Shown here one piece after another: positions 39,126-52,300 of a DNA stretch of 64,000 bases (the stretch's first letter is position 1; every line of letters begins with the position of its first letter). The stretch lies in NCBI RefSeq assembly GCF_001640805.2, contig NC_066838.1, forward strand, positions 14,622,763-14,686,762, in the 5' to 3' direction. The DNA is from Lates calcarifer (taxonomy: Eukaryota; Chordata; Actinopteri; Centropomidae). The position numbers and the translations under genes were made by a program. Under the pieces are notes generated by a model. The model saw nothing but the letters and a program-made list of their open reading frames with translations, made no database searches and was not told the DNA's origin.

Positions 39126-39783
39126 ATGAATAAAATCTTGCATCACAGTCTGTAGATCTAATTTATATGTATAGATATTGATCCATTTTTCTGGAAACTC
39201 AATTAAAAAGCTTCTTATGGATAAAACAACCTGATACCCACACCTGACATCATTTCTATAAATTCAATATTGTCATAAAGCAAAGGCAACCTAATAAAAT
39301 AATAAGAAATATTGATAGCTCCCTTAGTATATAGGGTATGGCAAAATCTCTAGCTGTATGTCTGCGTTTTGGACTTCACATGTCTGTTATGTGCCTACTG
39401 TGTTTGTTTACAGAACATCTGTCCAGCACTGCAGCTGGACTGTGCCCAGACTGTGCCCAAACAAAAATTCTGTTTCCAATTCAAGTCTGACAACTTCCCT
39501 GTCTGGCTTCAGAGATCTGATCTGATGAGAGAATTAATTCAAATCTTAGGGCATCCATTTATATGACTTCTTACATTCTAACACAGTTGGGAGATTAAAA
39601 AAAATCTCAGTACTTATGATCAAACCTTCAATGCTTTATATTTATAGTTTATAGGATCAGAGGAGGTGTTGTGAAAAGTTGTTCCGAGGTTGCTGCTTTA
39701 GCTTCAGCCTACACCACTGACACTGCATTAGTGTTATCACTGGCTTAAGCTAACCACAATACTGTCATAAGACTCAGATGTAT

Positions 39784-39785
<2 letters not shown>

Positions 39786-39830
<45 letters not shown>
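39786..39830. repeat. (GT)n microsatellite
   Basis: About 22 uninterrupted units. Confidence 0.95.
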
Positions 39831-39832
<2 letters not shown>

Positions 39833-42800
39833 CACAACTGATAATGTTTCCTTACAGCAGCCCGGACATGCAGACAGCTACATCTGTAACAATGGCAACT
39901 TTTATCTGAGACCTTTCATGAGAGGAAAACACAAATAGAACAGAAATAGATGAAGAAAAGTATTCCTCATCACAAGGCGGCCTACATAACTCTGTCTCTA
40001 TCTAGCCGACTCTCTCTCTCACATACACATAAGTATATTATATCATATTCTACCTTTTATTTTATAAGTTAACTATGCATACAACACGTTTCTGTTAGCA
40101 CCTGGTCAGATTAACAAGGAAATATAGGAACTAAAGATACTGAACAAGGAACTGAACAACAGTGAGACTGAACAAGTTATAGTCCCTTAAATATAATAGC
40201 ATTTTTGGCCTATGATCAGTATCATATCATTTCCTCATCCATCTTCTCTACTTCATCATGATATCTAAGCTAAGTACTTACTTGGCTGTTTCATCCTGTA
40301 GCAATTGAATGGTAATTTTCCCGTGACACTCATTGTAGGTAAGTGAAGTGTTCCAGAGTGCTCCAGCGACATCAATAAACACTTAAATCTTTCAAGCATC
40401 AACATAAACATCAAAGAATTAAAAAAAATAAAAATACAGCCCTGTCATACTGATGGCTAGAAAATGAACAGACTATATTAGAAAAGATAGAATCTTAACA
40501 GCATAATAACGTGCTTGTTTTTTTAGTGATAAGCAGTGTATGTGTGTTGTGTGAGAGCTGATGAGACAAAAACAGAGAGTACTAATATGATTTAGGAAGA
40601 GGATGGCAGGAAGCAGACTGCACTAATGCAATGGCTCCTGCATTAAGTCCTTAGAGACTGACCACAAAGTACTGTAAACACACACACAAACACACACACA
40701 CACACACACATACAACCAAGGAGAAAAATGCCTAATCATGCATACATCCATATGTGCAAACATTCTTCCTATCTATGAATACTCCTGGTGACAAAATCCC
40801 TGTCACACCAAAAAGATGTCCTCTGTCCTCCTCCTGAAACACTTGTACCAGAAATATCCTCTCTGCTGTCTGACTGGTGACAGAACACTGCTACCCGTCA
40901 ACTCACATCAAAGTTGAAAGAGAGGAGGAGGAAGAGGAGGTGGGGGGGGAGAAAGACAGAGAGAGAGAGAGAGGGGGAGAGAATTGGAGGGATGCTTTTA
41001 TTCCTCGCTTTCCTTGGGCGTTTGTATTTATTCGGCTTGTCACCACCTCCTTGATGGGAGGACGACTGCCCCGAATCCTTCAGTCAGCGAAGCTCGGGGG
41101 TTAGAGCCAGGCGCTCTGACTGCACCCGAATCACATTAAAGACTCAGCACTGTGATCACAATGCAGGGATGGAGTATGAAAAATACCCTGCCACAGCCAA
41201 AAGGATGAATAACGTGGGAGCACGGACAGGAGAGAATATCAGTGACTGAACGTGGCACACACACTGAAACTGAATGTGTGTGTGTGAGCTTTAGAGCTGC
41301 AGTGCTTTGTTGTTATTTCCTGCAGCGCTGTTAAGTTCTCTTGAACAGGCTTGTGTGTGTGTGTGTGTGTCTTCTTTTTTAGGCTTTGTCGATTCCTCTG
41401 TAGGGTTTATTGTTCCACAGACAGCTGACGAGGATGCAAGAGTAACCACCAGCCACACAAACATGCCCACGCACACAATACAATGTCACACTAAAATAAC
41501 AAGCGCGTCGGCAGTCAAGGCCGCCTCTATGAACATTCATGTGTCACCGAGGCGCATTTAATTCTCTTCGGCTGAGCCTTCATCGTCACGTGCGCTGCGG
41601 CTCCCCCAACTTCTACAACCAATTCGGCTCAACACCAAAACCCACATCTCAAATCTTCTAACCTAAATCTATATTCTCCATCTGATCCTTCATAAAGTAA
41701 AATTCCCCTAAATACCCAAATCTCCATCCAAACAGATGTCCTTTTGGCTTTAATCTGTAATTCATTTTAGTCTTGGTGGCTGGCCTTTCTCAGGGTGATA
41801 GATCTGTGATTAGTGGAATGGAGGCTGAATCTTCTCATTATCTTTATGCAAGGCCTAATCTGGTTGCTTGTTGGTGTCTTTAGACTGGATCCTCTCTAAA
41901 CCATGCCTGCCCCATGCTGGGGAAGGCCACTGCTTTAGGGAGCTTACCCTCTCCCACACACCTCATTATGGGGGCTGGATGGGACCAGGGAGGTGTCATT
42001 AGTGGCGCACATCTGAGGTTCAGTGCCTTATATTACCCTGGGCAGCCCTATGTGGTATAGGCTTCACAAGGTGCTCTTGTAAAGGTGCTCATTCTCTTCC
42101 TCGAGGATGCTAATACTGTTAACAAGATATATTGTATAATACGAGCTGCATTTGGGAGAATTACTGCCGAATGTCCAGAGCTGCCGCCTGTGGACACACA
42201 AGTCAAGTAATTCTCTAAATCCAATTAGTGAAAACCTCTTCATCACTCAGTGGTTAAACATGTATGTCCGATTAAAGAAAAACAGATAATACTGACACTA
42301 ATCCTAAATCACTTCACAAGATAAACATATAGGCCTAATCTTGAAATCCTGGATTGTCTTTTCTTCTATGTATGTGCATGTGGGGGATGGTGGTCCACAT
42401 ATAGCTGATAGTCTTTGGTTGTACATCCTGATTGAACCTGCTTGGCATTCTCCATTATCTTCGTCCACTACTGTAGGCTAATCACAACAGGGCAGTGTCA
42501 CAGTACATACCACCAACTACCGTGCAACATGACATGTACAAGACACATGTACATATTCTACTCCCTGTAGCTAACAGCTAACATGTAGCTTCCATTACAG
42601 CACGGCACGACCAAGTTACCGTTGATTCATTGTGACATATAGTAGCGTACAGTACGGGTACACGTTGCTCTCATATATGGAGGAAACAAGTGAGCAGCGG
42701 GTGGGACTGTGTATGGGAAAGGAAGGAGTGGATCACTGGGAATGATCCATTGAACATCCATAATCTATCTTCCTATGACAGAGCGCACGGAGCAGAAACC

Positions 42801-43112
42801 AATTAGCTGCGCGTCCCATCGGAAATGGAGAGGCAGATACGAGAAAGGATGAGCCCACAGCCGCAAGCTACAGGCCAAGTTACAATTAACCTCTCCCTAA
42901 CACACATACACACACACATGCAGACACACGAGTGTACGGACGCAACCAACTCACACACCTGCTGTGGTTTCTATGATAAACCTCTGGCAGGTTGTGGTAG
43001 GTAGACAATGCAATGACCTAAAGCTACATTTGATCACTAGGGATGCCAGATAGAAATTTAGGTCACTGGCTATTGCCTTTATCTTACCCCAGTATTTTTT
43101 TCCTTCTTGTAG

Positions 43113-43115
43113 TCT

Positions 43116-43149
<34 letters not shown>
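43113..43149. repeat. (CT)n tract
   Basis: Pyrimidine run with one interruption. Confidence 0.9.
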
Positions 43150-43656
43150 ATTTATTTCCCTCTGTGAATGAAGTCCTGCCCTTTCACTTTTCTTCCATTA
43201 ATCTCAGTCCTTACTCTGTTCCTCCCTCTACGTTCTTTCTGCCTGCTTTTCCCTCCCTCCACTACCTGGCTGCCTGACGTAGGTGTGGCCGGCAACATCA
43301 CAACAAGGACTAGAACAAGGTCACACACAGATACACACCACGCACACACTCACGCATCATGTACAGTACATACGCGTGCTCAAAGCTGCGGGGGCAAGGT
43401 CATGCAAGCTGTGAGTTGCAGGAGGCAAGCTGCTGAAGAAAAGAAAGAGGAAATGAGTTGAGAGGGAGGGAGACAGAGAGAGGGATGATGATAGACGGAA
43501 AATGATTTCCTCACATCAAGCACCAGATATAACGACCTGCTACACTATTCTCTCGCCATCTCCTTCGCTCTCTGATGCTATCTGCTCCTGCCGAGAGGGA
43601 GGGAAAGAAAGAGAATGAGCAATAGATGGAGAGAGAAACCCAGACACACAGAGATA

Positions 43657-43872
43657 GTGTGTGTGTGTGTGCGTGTGTGTGTGTGTGTGTGTGTATATGA
43701 ATGAATAATGGATGATAGGTGCGGATTCAGACAGTGGTTTGACCTATTAGTCACAAATTCAGTCAGTATTCTCGCAAGACGCCCCCAGTAGCTAAAACTT
43801 TGTGTATACATTGTGTATCCTGGGAGATTCACCCTCCCGCCATGTGTGTGACACTGCATGCTCATGAAGGCA

Positions 43873-43910
<38 letters not shown>
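43657..43910. repeat. two (GT)n arrays
   Basis: GT arrays at 43657-43694 (one gc interruption) and 43875-43910, same orientation, 180 bp apart. Confidence 0.9.
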
Positions 43911-43915
<5 letters not shown>

Positions 43916-44002
43916 ATGGTATAGCTCGCTGACTACCTGCCCATGCCACCACCCCCTCAGATTCCCCTCTCTCCTTCCTCCCACACGTTGCCCCCGGTAA
44001 CA

Positions 44003-44146
44003 GGGGGAGGAGGTGGGGATGGGGGGGATGGGGGTGGTGGTGGTGGTGGTGGATAGTGACCATCTGTCAGTAGCCCGGAGATCAATGGAACTAGAGGGGA
44101 GGGGGGAGGGAGGGGGTGAGGCTGGGGGGCGGGGAGGGGTGAGGGA
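44003..44146 (+). repeat. G-rich, quadruplex-prone block
   Basis: Runs of 3-7 G with short loops at 44003-44052, ending in (GGT)n, and at 44094-44146 on the plus strand. Several sets of four G runs satisfy the usual G-quadruplex pattern. On the transcribed nav1 RNA the same block is C-rich. Confidence 0.8.
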
Positions 44147-45116
44147 GTGGTGCGAGGCTAAATATGTGGCCCACTGTGACCCAGAGCCTGGCTCAATATG
44201 CTGCCGTTTTATTTACCGACCAAAAAAAAAAAAAAAACCCCACACACCCCACCAGTCCCACTCACACGGCCTTTATTAACGAATGGCTGATTTTTGGCAT
44301 GATCCAGGAGACGCTAAGACTGCAGTGTTGATATGACACTGATATAAAAGATGCAGCTTAGACTCTCAGCTACTACTGCATACATGGGTGCACACATGTG
44401 TGAACTGCTTTCAATTTTAAAATGCGCTCCCATGCCGACAGAGTTGTGGATGTAAAGGTGTGTGTACGAGAGAGAAAAACAGAGACGGAGAGATATAATG
44501 AAAAAACAAGAGGGAGGTATTTGATATGTTCAATCTATATCTAGCTCACTGTGGCAGTGGGTCAGATGAGACTAGGACAAAACACTCCAGCGCTAGCTAA
44601 TGATTCAACAGCAAAACAATGTCAGCCCTGTGGAAATGCTTACTTCAGCTGCTTCATGGGAGCACACAACAAGACGCGCACACACATTTCAGCAAACACA
44701 TACAACATAAATCAATTCTACACATATGAAAAGAACTGATTTGACTGCTACAGTGATGTAAACGGGCGGGGGGCGGGGGGTGTTTGCCGCCTACAGAGTG
44801 AGGGGTTCTCACCATCGTATGGTGAAAGGTACTTAGAAAAACACACTGATATTATGCTCTGCTGTAATAGAGACTGAGCTCATTTAAAATTCACTGTTGA
44901 TGCTGGAGCTAGAGCCAGAGCTGGAGGGAACAGTTTGGGTGTGGAGAAAAGAAGAGAAGAGAGGAGAGGATGTTTATGTTATTCAATGTCCACTGAACTG
45001 TTAAGTAGGTGAACTTGTTGACATAATTCCCGTATCCTGTCCTAAGTGAGGTACAGCAAGGTCTCATGCTTGAACCTTTCTGTTGTCATGCAAAATAGGG
45101 GTAGAAACAGACTCAC

Positions 45117-45950
45117 CAAGCATTTGGCTGAAGAGCAACTGCTCCAGGTCTCCCAGGACCGTCACCACTAACTCTGGGTCCACCTTTAGAAAGCCCTTAT
45201 CGTCTTCCCCTTCTATCCCTTTCCTCTCTTTCTTCTCCTCTGTTGACAGAGATGCAGATCTCCCTTTCTCTGCTGATTTCTTACCATTAGTCCCAGTACT
45301 CCCAGTACTCCCAGCTCCGTTGGAGTTAGCTTTAGCTGGGTGGTTGGTGGGGTCTGTGTCTGTGCTCTGGCCCACCTCAGAGGCCTTGCTGATGGGCTTG
45401 ACCTCAGCATAAGGTCCCCGTGGTTTACCAGGGGCAGGGATTCGACTCGGCTTGCCTGCGTTAGAAGTCAAAGCCGGGGAGCAGAGAGTTTTGGGCTTTC
45501 CCTGGAAGAGAGACTGTTCTGACTTTGAGAGGGTCCGAGAGAGTGGCGGTCTCCCACCACCAGCCTGACCTGTCTTAGTCTGGCCTGCTTTGTTGGTGCC
45601 AGCACCAGGCCGGCTTGTGTCATCATTCCAACGCGGAGATTGATACAGGTGCAGCTTCTTCTCAGCATCAGTGAGCACAGACAAGTTGCTAAGTGATCGC
45701 TGCTTGCGTAGACCGGACGGATTGGGGATTGGGATTGGGATAGATCCAGAGGAGGGCCGGTACACCTTGAGCTCTGACCCGGAGGGACGTGAAGGTCCCT
45801 GGGGCAGAGCGGAGGGCTTGGGCGGGGGCTTCCTAGAGGCCATGGCCTGGGCTGAAGTATCCTGGCAGGAGACAGCAGCAGACCTGAGGTCCAGCTCTCT
45901 GGGCTTAGCCGTCATGCTAATGTTAGCCACATTAGCCTCCAGCATCCCCC
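45117..45950 (-). CDS. nav1: nav1 exon 5 (NAV1 N-terminal exon)
   Basis: This 834-nt exon has acceptor ttggctctctgcag and donor CTTG|gtgagt, and starts and ends in phase 1. Its ATG at 45945 lies five bases in and begins MLEANVANISMTAKP, so the exon can be internal (read through as GGM) or the start of a shorter form. Landmarks, numbered from that Met: SELKVYR at 57-63, LRKQRSLSNLSVLTDAEKK at 79-97, LSRTLSKSEQSLFQGK at 135-150, GKPSRIP at 164-170 with an SxIP motif (SRIP) of the EB1-binding type, RGPYAEVKPISKA, and the ending FLKVDPELVVTVLGDLEQL then LFSQML. Human NAV1 has the same blocks in order. The proline/serine-rich linkers are disordered. Confidence 0.95.
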
Positions 45951-46202
45951 CTGCAGAGAGCCAAGCAACAGCATCAGTGACACACTCTAAAACACAGCAG
46001 ACTAGCAGACTGAAAGAAATCGAGGGAGAGAGAAAGGTGTAAAAACCCCAGGACTGTCTGGTTTGTTCTCCCTCTTTGCCTCTCTGTCTCCACTGGGTCC
46101 AGACTGAACCAGACTCCCTGCTGTGTGAGACCGTGGGTTCACCCCTCTGTTGAAAATGACGAGTGGGTTAGTAGAGTGGCAGTAGCAGTCACCCTTACTC
46201 AC

Positions 46203-46500
46203 TGCTGGTAATCCATGGATCTGCAGATCTGTGTCTAGCGTCTAAATCCACTCCCTCACAGCGTGTCTGCTGCAGCTCCACACAGATGACAATAGCGCCG
46301 CTAGAATAAAATACAGCACTGACCAACCTCTTCCTCAGCCTCCCCCTCTGCTTCTCTCTCGCTCTGTATTCCCTCCTGCTTCGCAGGCAAGCAGCAGCCG
46401 ACTGACAGGAGAAACAGTCGCAGCAGCAGCAGCAGCAACATCCCCCCCTCCTCCTCTCTCTCTCTCTCTCTCCTCCCTCTACCTCTCGCTAACTCACTGG
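46203..46500 (-). promoter_or_regulatory. nav1: P2: possible alternative promoter and leader exon upstream of exon 5
   Basis: Upstream of exon 5 on the minus strand lies a stretch with (CTG)5, GAG-rich and GA-rich sequence. It has overlapping donor-like sites at 46203 (CAGCA|gtgagt) and 46199 (GTGA|gtaagg), about 250 bp before the exon 5 acceptor. As I recall, human NAV1 has a form starting in the exon equivalent to exon 5, so a promoter here is plausible. A 46-codon frame at 46441-46301 would lie in this leader. The start site is not visible. Confidence 0.35.
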
Positions 46501-46635
46501 TTTGCTCACTCTACCCCCGCTGGCTCATTCACCCTCCCTTTCCTTCATCCTACTCTTTCCTTCCCTCCTTTTTTCTTGTTGTCTCTCTTTCTCTCCCCTC
46601 CCACTGGCTGATTCACCCGACGATCACCCCCCTCC

Positions 46636-46641
<6 letters not shown>

Positions 46642-46680
<39 letters not shown>
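46642..46680. repeat. (CT)n microsatellite
   Basis: About 20 units; purine-rich (GA) on the nav1 strand upstream of exon 5. Confidence 0.9.
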
Positions 46681-46683
<3 letters not shown>

Positions 46684-47052
46684 AACACACGCCGCAGATG
46701 CTGGTGTGTATTATGCTGCACACCAGTGAGTGCGAACATAAGGGCTTGGCAATAAATTACCAGTATCTTGTATAAACTCAGCTCTTCCCTGTCCTTGTGT
46801 TGCAGTAACAGCTCTCTTTTCCCCCTCACATCCTTTTTAAGAGTTGCCTCACTAAATCACTCCTCCCTTTTACTACTCTCCTTGTCCACTTTGCCAGTTA
46901 ATCCCTTTGTTCTTATCTCTTTCTTTCTTTCCAGAAGAAAGAAAAAAAGAAAGAACGAAAACAAGAAAGAATATTTTTATCGAGCTCAGCTGCGTGTGAC
47001 TCAAATTATCTTGAATGCCAAATATTGTAGCCAGAATAAAGACCCCCCGCGC

Positions 47053-47083
<31 letters not shown>

Positions 47084-49314
47084 CATCCAATCTTTCATAA
47101 TCACATTAGCTGCTCTATTCATCCATTCACATTCAGAATTTCTTATGAGTCCTAATCACAAGAGGCCCACCCATGATTAGGCTGATACAAATTATCTGAA
47201 AACCAGCCGTGACTGCAGGATCAGCTTAGGAGAGGAGAACAGGACGCACACTTACACACATACACATTAACCAATCCCTAATACACAATGCAATAGGTCA
47301 GTCACTAATTATCCTTCGATTAGCAGGCCAACAGACCACAAATGATCATCACATGACCCCCACCCCACCTGCTTTATATTACCTCTGCACTCATCTCCAT
47401 TGCTGTTTTCTCATTTCCCTCCTTCCTTCCTTCCTTTCTTCCTCCAGACCTACAGTAATGGCACCCCCGCCCTCCACCACCACCCCCCTCAACAACAGTT
47501 AATATAGAGGCACAGGCCGTTAAGTTTGAAGGGTATAGATTCATCACAATCATCAACCCATCCGTCAGCACAACCATTCTAATACTCCAGTGCTTTAAAA
47601 CAAGCGCACATGTACATGCGTGGGTGTGTGAATGAGTGGTGGTGTCTATATTTTTGTCTATCCTCCCCTGCATGTGTATGACCGTGCCTGCGTGTGCGTG
47701 CGTGGGTCTGTCTCTGCGAGCGTGTCACATTGATGAGACAGGCCCAGAGAAGCCACAGCTCCCGTCCAGGGACCGCGTCCAGGGCTCTGGCACGTTCAGC
47801 TACGTCATCTCATCGCTCAGGACACCCCATCCCAGTCAACACAGGATGCGGGAGTAGCTCAGACTTTTCTCCATCCTCTTCCTCCTCATCCTCGTTTCTA
47901 TTATTCCCTTGTTTCACCGCCACTGTCGACCTTGCCCGACCCAGATCCTTCACTTCAAATACCTACAGAACCTATTCCTGTAACTCCTCCCAACACACAG
48001 GGCTGGGTGGAGATCTGATAAGAGACATAAACAGAGGCAGAGAAAAGACATGATGTCATCATTTTCTCATCTGCCTTTATTCCCATTAGAGGTAATCATG
48101 ATGACAGGGCATAAAATGAGCTTTAAGTCCATCATGACTCATTAACAATCAATACAACTGTTTGCAGTTCAGTTTGTTTTTGTGTAATAATGCATCCTGT
48201 CTGCATACACGTCTTGTCCTTTAACTGGAGGAGTGTTTATACACCATTAGTACACCTCTCTTTCTCTTGTATGCAAGCAGCAATGCCTGCAGCTATGATG
48301 TTATCAGGCCTAAAACCGTTAGGAGCAGTATTCAGACAAGCAGCCTGTTGGGCTAATGCCCATTTTCTGTTCCATTTGCATAAATCGGTTGACTCTAAAC
48401 CAGAGAGAAAACAAGCGATGTCCTGTTTGCTCACATTCCACACTCAATATTAGAGAGGTGCTTTAAAAACGGCTCATTTTTCAACAGTAACCAAACTGGC
48501 GCCAATCGAACTGAAAAATGACAACGACACATATTAAGGTACGTGCACAGCACAGTTGCCAGCAAACCTAACATCCATCTGGCCTTGAATGAGTGTGTGT
48601 AATGCAGGAGCTGAGTAGCAGACAAAAACACAGACATACACTCGCTGTTTTATTGTGCAAAGGTTAAAGCCATTAATTAGAAGCAGCTAGCTTTAATAAA
48701 GGGCCAATGTTGAGGTGGTTGTGCCACGCTGAGGCCAGAGCTGTGTGGTGACAGTTATGGGGGCTCTGGGGGCTGGTAGTGGGCCAGTAGGGGGGGTAAG
48801 GGATGTAATTTAAGGCTAATAGGTGCTGCACGTCAGCTCTTATATCTCCCTGATGAGGGATTAAGGTTAGTCAAATGAGAGTGACCACGCACAAGGCAGG
48901 TCTGTGTGGTACACAGATGCACGAGGGGGCAAAGACATGCGTCAGTGCTCTTAAAAGCACGTAGACACACAGGTAAAGTGTGTGTTGGCAGCACACAGCT
49001 ACTTGTTTGTTCCAGTACTCGTCTCTCTGGCTCCACAGTCTAATCACTTTAATATATGGCTGATGTAAACATATATTCTCTCCCTCTCTTTCTACTTAGT
49101 CTCTCACTCGCTCTCCTTAACTCTACACTGAGACACACACACACTTAAACACACACAGCGTGCCGTCTGTGCAGGGAGTCTGACTGACCTGAGCAATCTG
49201 GCCTGACATCAGAGAAGCTGGCAGCTTCAGAGCCTGTGCCACTGCTCAGTATTAACCTACACATTCAGCACGTAGCAGGCTCTCACACATTCAGTATGTC
49301 ACAGAAGTGCGTAG

Positions 49315-49316
<2 letters not shown>

Positions 49317-49349
<33 letters not shown>
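49317..49349. repeat. (GT)n microsatellite
   Basis: About 16 uninterrupted units. Confidence 0.95.
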
Positions 49350-49350
<1 letters not shown>

Positions 49351-52300
49351 CCAAGTTTGTGGCCTGACCAGAGTGGCTGGAGCCTTAGGAAACTTGCTAT
49401 GATGATGAGCAAACAGTTCCAGACACGCATAAAGACACTTTTAAGTAAAAGTAAGTAAAGGTAAGAGAGACAGGTAGACAGAGATATAGGGATGAATGGA
49501 TAGATTGAAAACACAGAGTGAAATAGAGGGAGAGAGAGGAGAGAGACAGACAGACAGGCTGAGAGAGGCACAGTGTCTCAGTACTTTGCATGAGTATATT
49601 TGCCCTAGCATCTCTAAACAGTTTGGAACAGTTTCACCACTATATTTCTACAGGGCAGTCATGTAGCCAGTAGGACACACACAAACACATTATATGCATG
49701 TTTACAAGGTTACACAAGGTCTCCAGCTTTGAAAGGAAAAGTACTGTGAGAGAGGAGGAAAGCGCTGCTGCTTTGGACGTAACTAATTGTATCAGAGTGC
49801 CTTAAACTTTAAGAGGAACGGTTCCCATTCGACTAAACAGATGGCGTGTATTCTCACTTTCACCCACTCCCTGTTGTCACTCACTCCCTCTTGGTTCCTG
49901 TTGTTTTGCCTTTTTGTGTGTAAGTACAAGAAAAAAAAAGATGAGACAAGCGTGAACGGGGCAGAGAAGTGAGAAGAAAATGACGGGAGAGAGTGTGACT
50001 GAGAATAGAAGATGAAGAAAAAGGGGAGCGTGTCAGAGCAGGATGGCAGACACCATGGAAGAAGCCTATTGGATGCTACTGGTGAGAGAGAGGAGGGAGA
50101 ATATAAGAATGTGAAATTGTAACACAGAACACAAGGCAACGAGGAAAGTGAGAGGAGGAGGAGGAGGAGGAAGAGGACGGGGTGAGGAAGGATCTCTGTA
50201 TGTGTGCCAGAGGAGCAGAGGAAGCCTGTAAGACAGAGAGGGGATATCCTGCCTCACCGCCTCGCCACTCCTGCTACATTTGCTTATGTCCGCTAATACA
50301 CTAATGCATGTGGGGTGCACAGGACATAAGGATGAATACCAGACCATGACACACACATACACAAGGGAAGGCTAACAGTCATACATGCGCTGGTAGTGCA
50401 CCGACACAATGACATGACTGTTAATGTCCTGTTTACACACAAAACAACTCAGACCACAATCAGATCCATACAGTACGTGGCTTCCTGGTCCGACTCAAAA
50501 ATGTATGTGTGAATGAGAGAGGGAGTTTTTCCACAATGACACCTCTCTGGTGGTCTCACTCAGCGCTGATGATGCACAGCATGAGTCACTGGCCTAGGCA
50601 TTTGGGCAATTCATCCACTTAAAGGCTATCCATGAGTGTGAGTGTTATCAGTCATCCTAACTTCTGATTCCGGGGGCGCAAACAGTTAATCCAACAAAAA
50701 CACCATTCTCTCCCAGAGAGAATCATGAATCACACACAGCTGAGAGCTGAAAAACATCAACCGTGAACTGGAAAGTCTTAAAGTAAGGAAAAAGAATTTG
50801 TGTGTTTTTAAATGGATGACTCTTTACAGACGCTCCCTCGCAGGCGCATCAGTGTTGACATTCTCAGCACACTTCCCAGGGGTATCCCACAATGCTGTGC
50901 TGCAGAGGCTGGTTGCTTGGTTACAGCGTGGTGTGCATACAGCAGCGATGGATATCATCAGGTGTGAGTGTGTTCGCTAGTGTAATTGTGCCTCAGAAAA
51001 ACTGCTGCTGAAGTAAGATATACAGAGGTGGATAAATAAAAATGTAAATATTGAAGATACACATATAAATACATAATGAGCATGTATGTGTTCATATTCT
51101 GGCATGCGCGCGTGTGCTTGATTCTTCATGGGTTATTAATTTGACAGATAGATGTCTTTGTGAATCCATTCCTGTGTGAGTGGGTGTGTGTGGTCCCGCA
51201 GACACACAGGGAGGTTACACACATGACTGACTCCATAATTCAACTCCCTGGGTTGGGAGTCACCTCAGAGGTCAAAAGGGATCTTGTGTGTGCACTCATT
51301 CACCCATTCCTCAGTCCCCCCTTCTCCCTCCTTTATCTTCCTCCTCATCTCTCGCTCTGTCTCAGGCGGCCATGCGCTTCCTAGATAGTACGGAAACTTC
51401 CCGGGGGGTGGGGGGTTAGTTGGCAGGAGGAGGTGGCAGCTCTGTCTGTGCATTGCCACACAAGGGCAGGATGGCTCAGTGTGTGAAACTAATTCACAGC
51501 TTCTCTGTGAGTCTGCGTCAGTTTTTCCATGTTTCTTCATGTGTGTATGCATGTGTGCCTTTCTACTCTTCTGCATGCATAATGTGCATTCATGTGTACA
51601 TCTAAGACACTCACTTTCCCACACTCCCACACTCATGTGATGTCTTATTCTAATCAAACCCTGACAGGAACAACTGGGCCTCCATTTCAGCTGTCCCAGC
51701 AGTGGACTACACAACTCTTGAGAGGCCAAAGTTTGGGTCAAATATAGAGTAGGGCTTGACATTAAACCCTAAATAGTGATTACTGCCCCACTCCTGGTGA
51801 TGAGCAAGGACATAATCTAGTGCACGCTTATGCCTGATCATCTTCCCAAAGCTACTAAACCACTCATCACTGCCTGTCGGCAAATCGGCATATGTCTCTC
51901 TGATTAGATTGGCCAAAGAGGATTATGCACTGTCTAAGAGTAGATGCAGCCCGGGGGTTATCAAAATGCTATTCACTAAACTGTCCAGGGGCATTAAAGA
52001 GATGGCGAGCATGAAATTTATAAATTCCAAGCTGATTTCATACCTTCATTACTAAAGATTTGCCTTTTATTTGCCTAAAAGTGAGTGGCATAAGGGTGTT
52101 AAATGTAAATGTAAATTAAATGTAGTTCTCTATATGAAGATTCCTGCACTGGGGTCTGCAGAGTAAAGTTAACATATATACATAAATAAACATATACTGT
52201 ACTTCTATCTAGAAAAGTAATTTATCACTGAATAGAATCATCTTTTTAGTGTATTTGTATGCTCACGGTTTATCACATACAGTATGTACTAGCATTCAGT

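Larger units (their letters stand above)
32638..45116. other. nav1 intron 5
   Basis: A 12.5-kb intron. It carries two recognised dispersed repeats (34.15 and 38.9 kb), TG arrays (33.46, 35.1, 39.79 and 43.66-43.91 kb), CA near 40.68 kb, a CT run at 43.11 kb and a G-rich block at 44.0-44.15 kb. No coding exon was found. Open frames made of HTHT/VCVC runs are microsatellite translations. Confidence 0.6.

Noticed and set aside
40282..40295. 14-nt microexon on the minus strand (acceptor ttgctacag, donor AA|gtaagtac) in intron 5
   Set aside because: 14 nt would break the frame between exons 5 and 6, which already join perfectly; likely chance.
40326..40345. Zero-length exon (tgtag|gtaagt) resembling a recursive splice site
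   Set aside because: It is on the plus strand while the gene is on the minus strand.
43578..44063. 161-codon minus-strand frame rich in HTHT
   Set aside because: Mostly translation of GT/CA arrays and GGT repeat.
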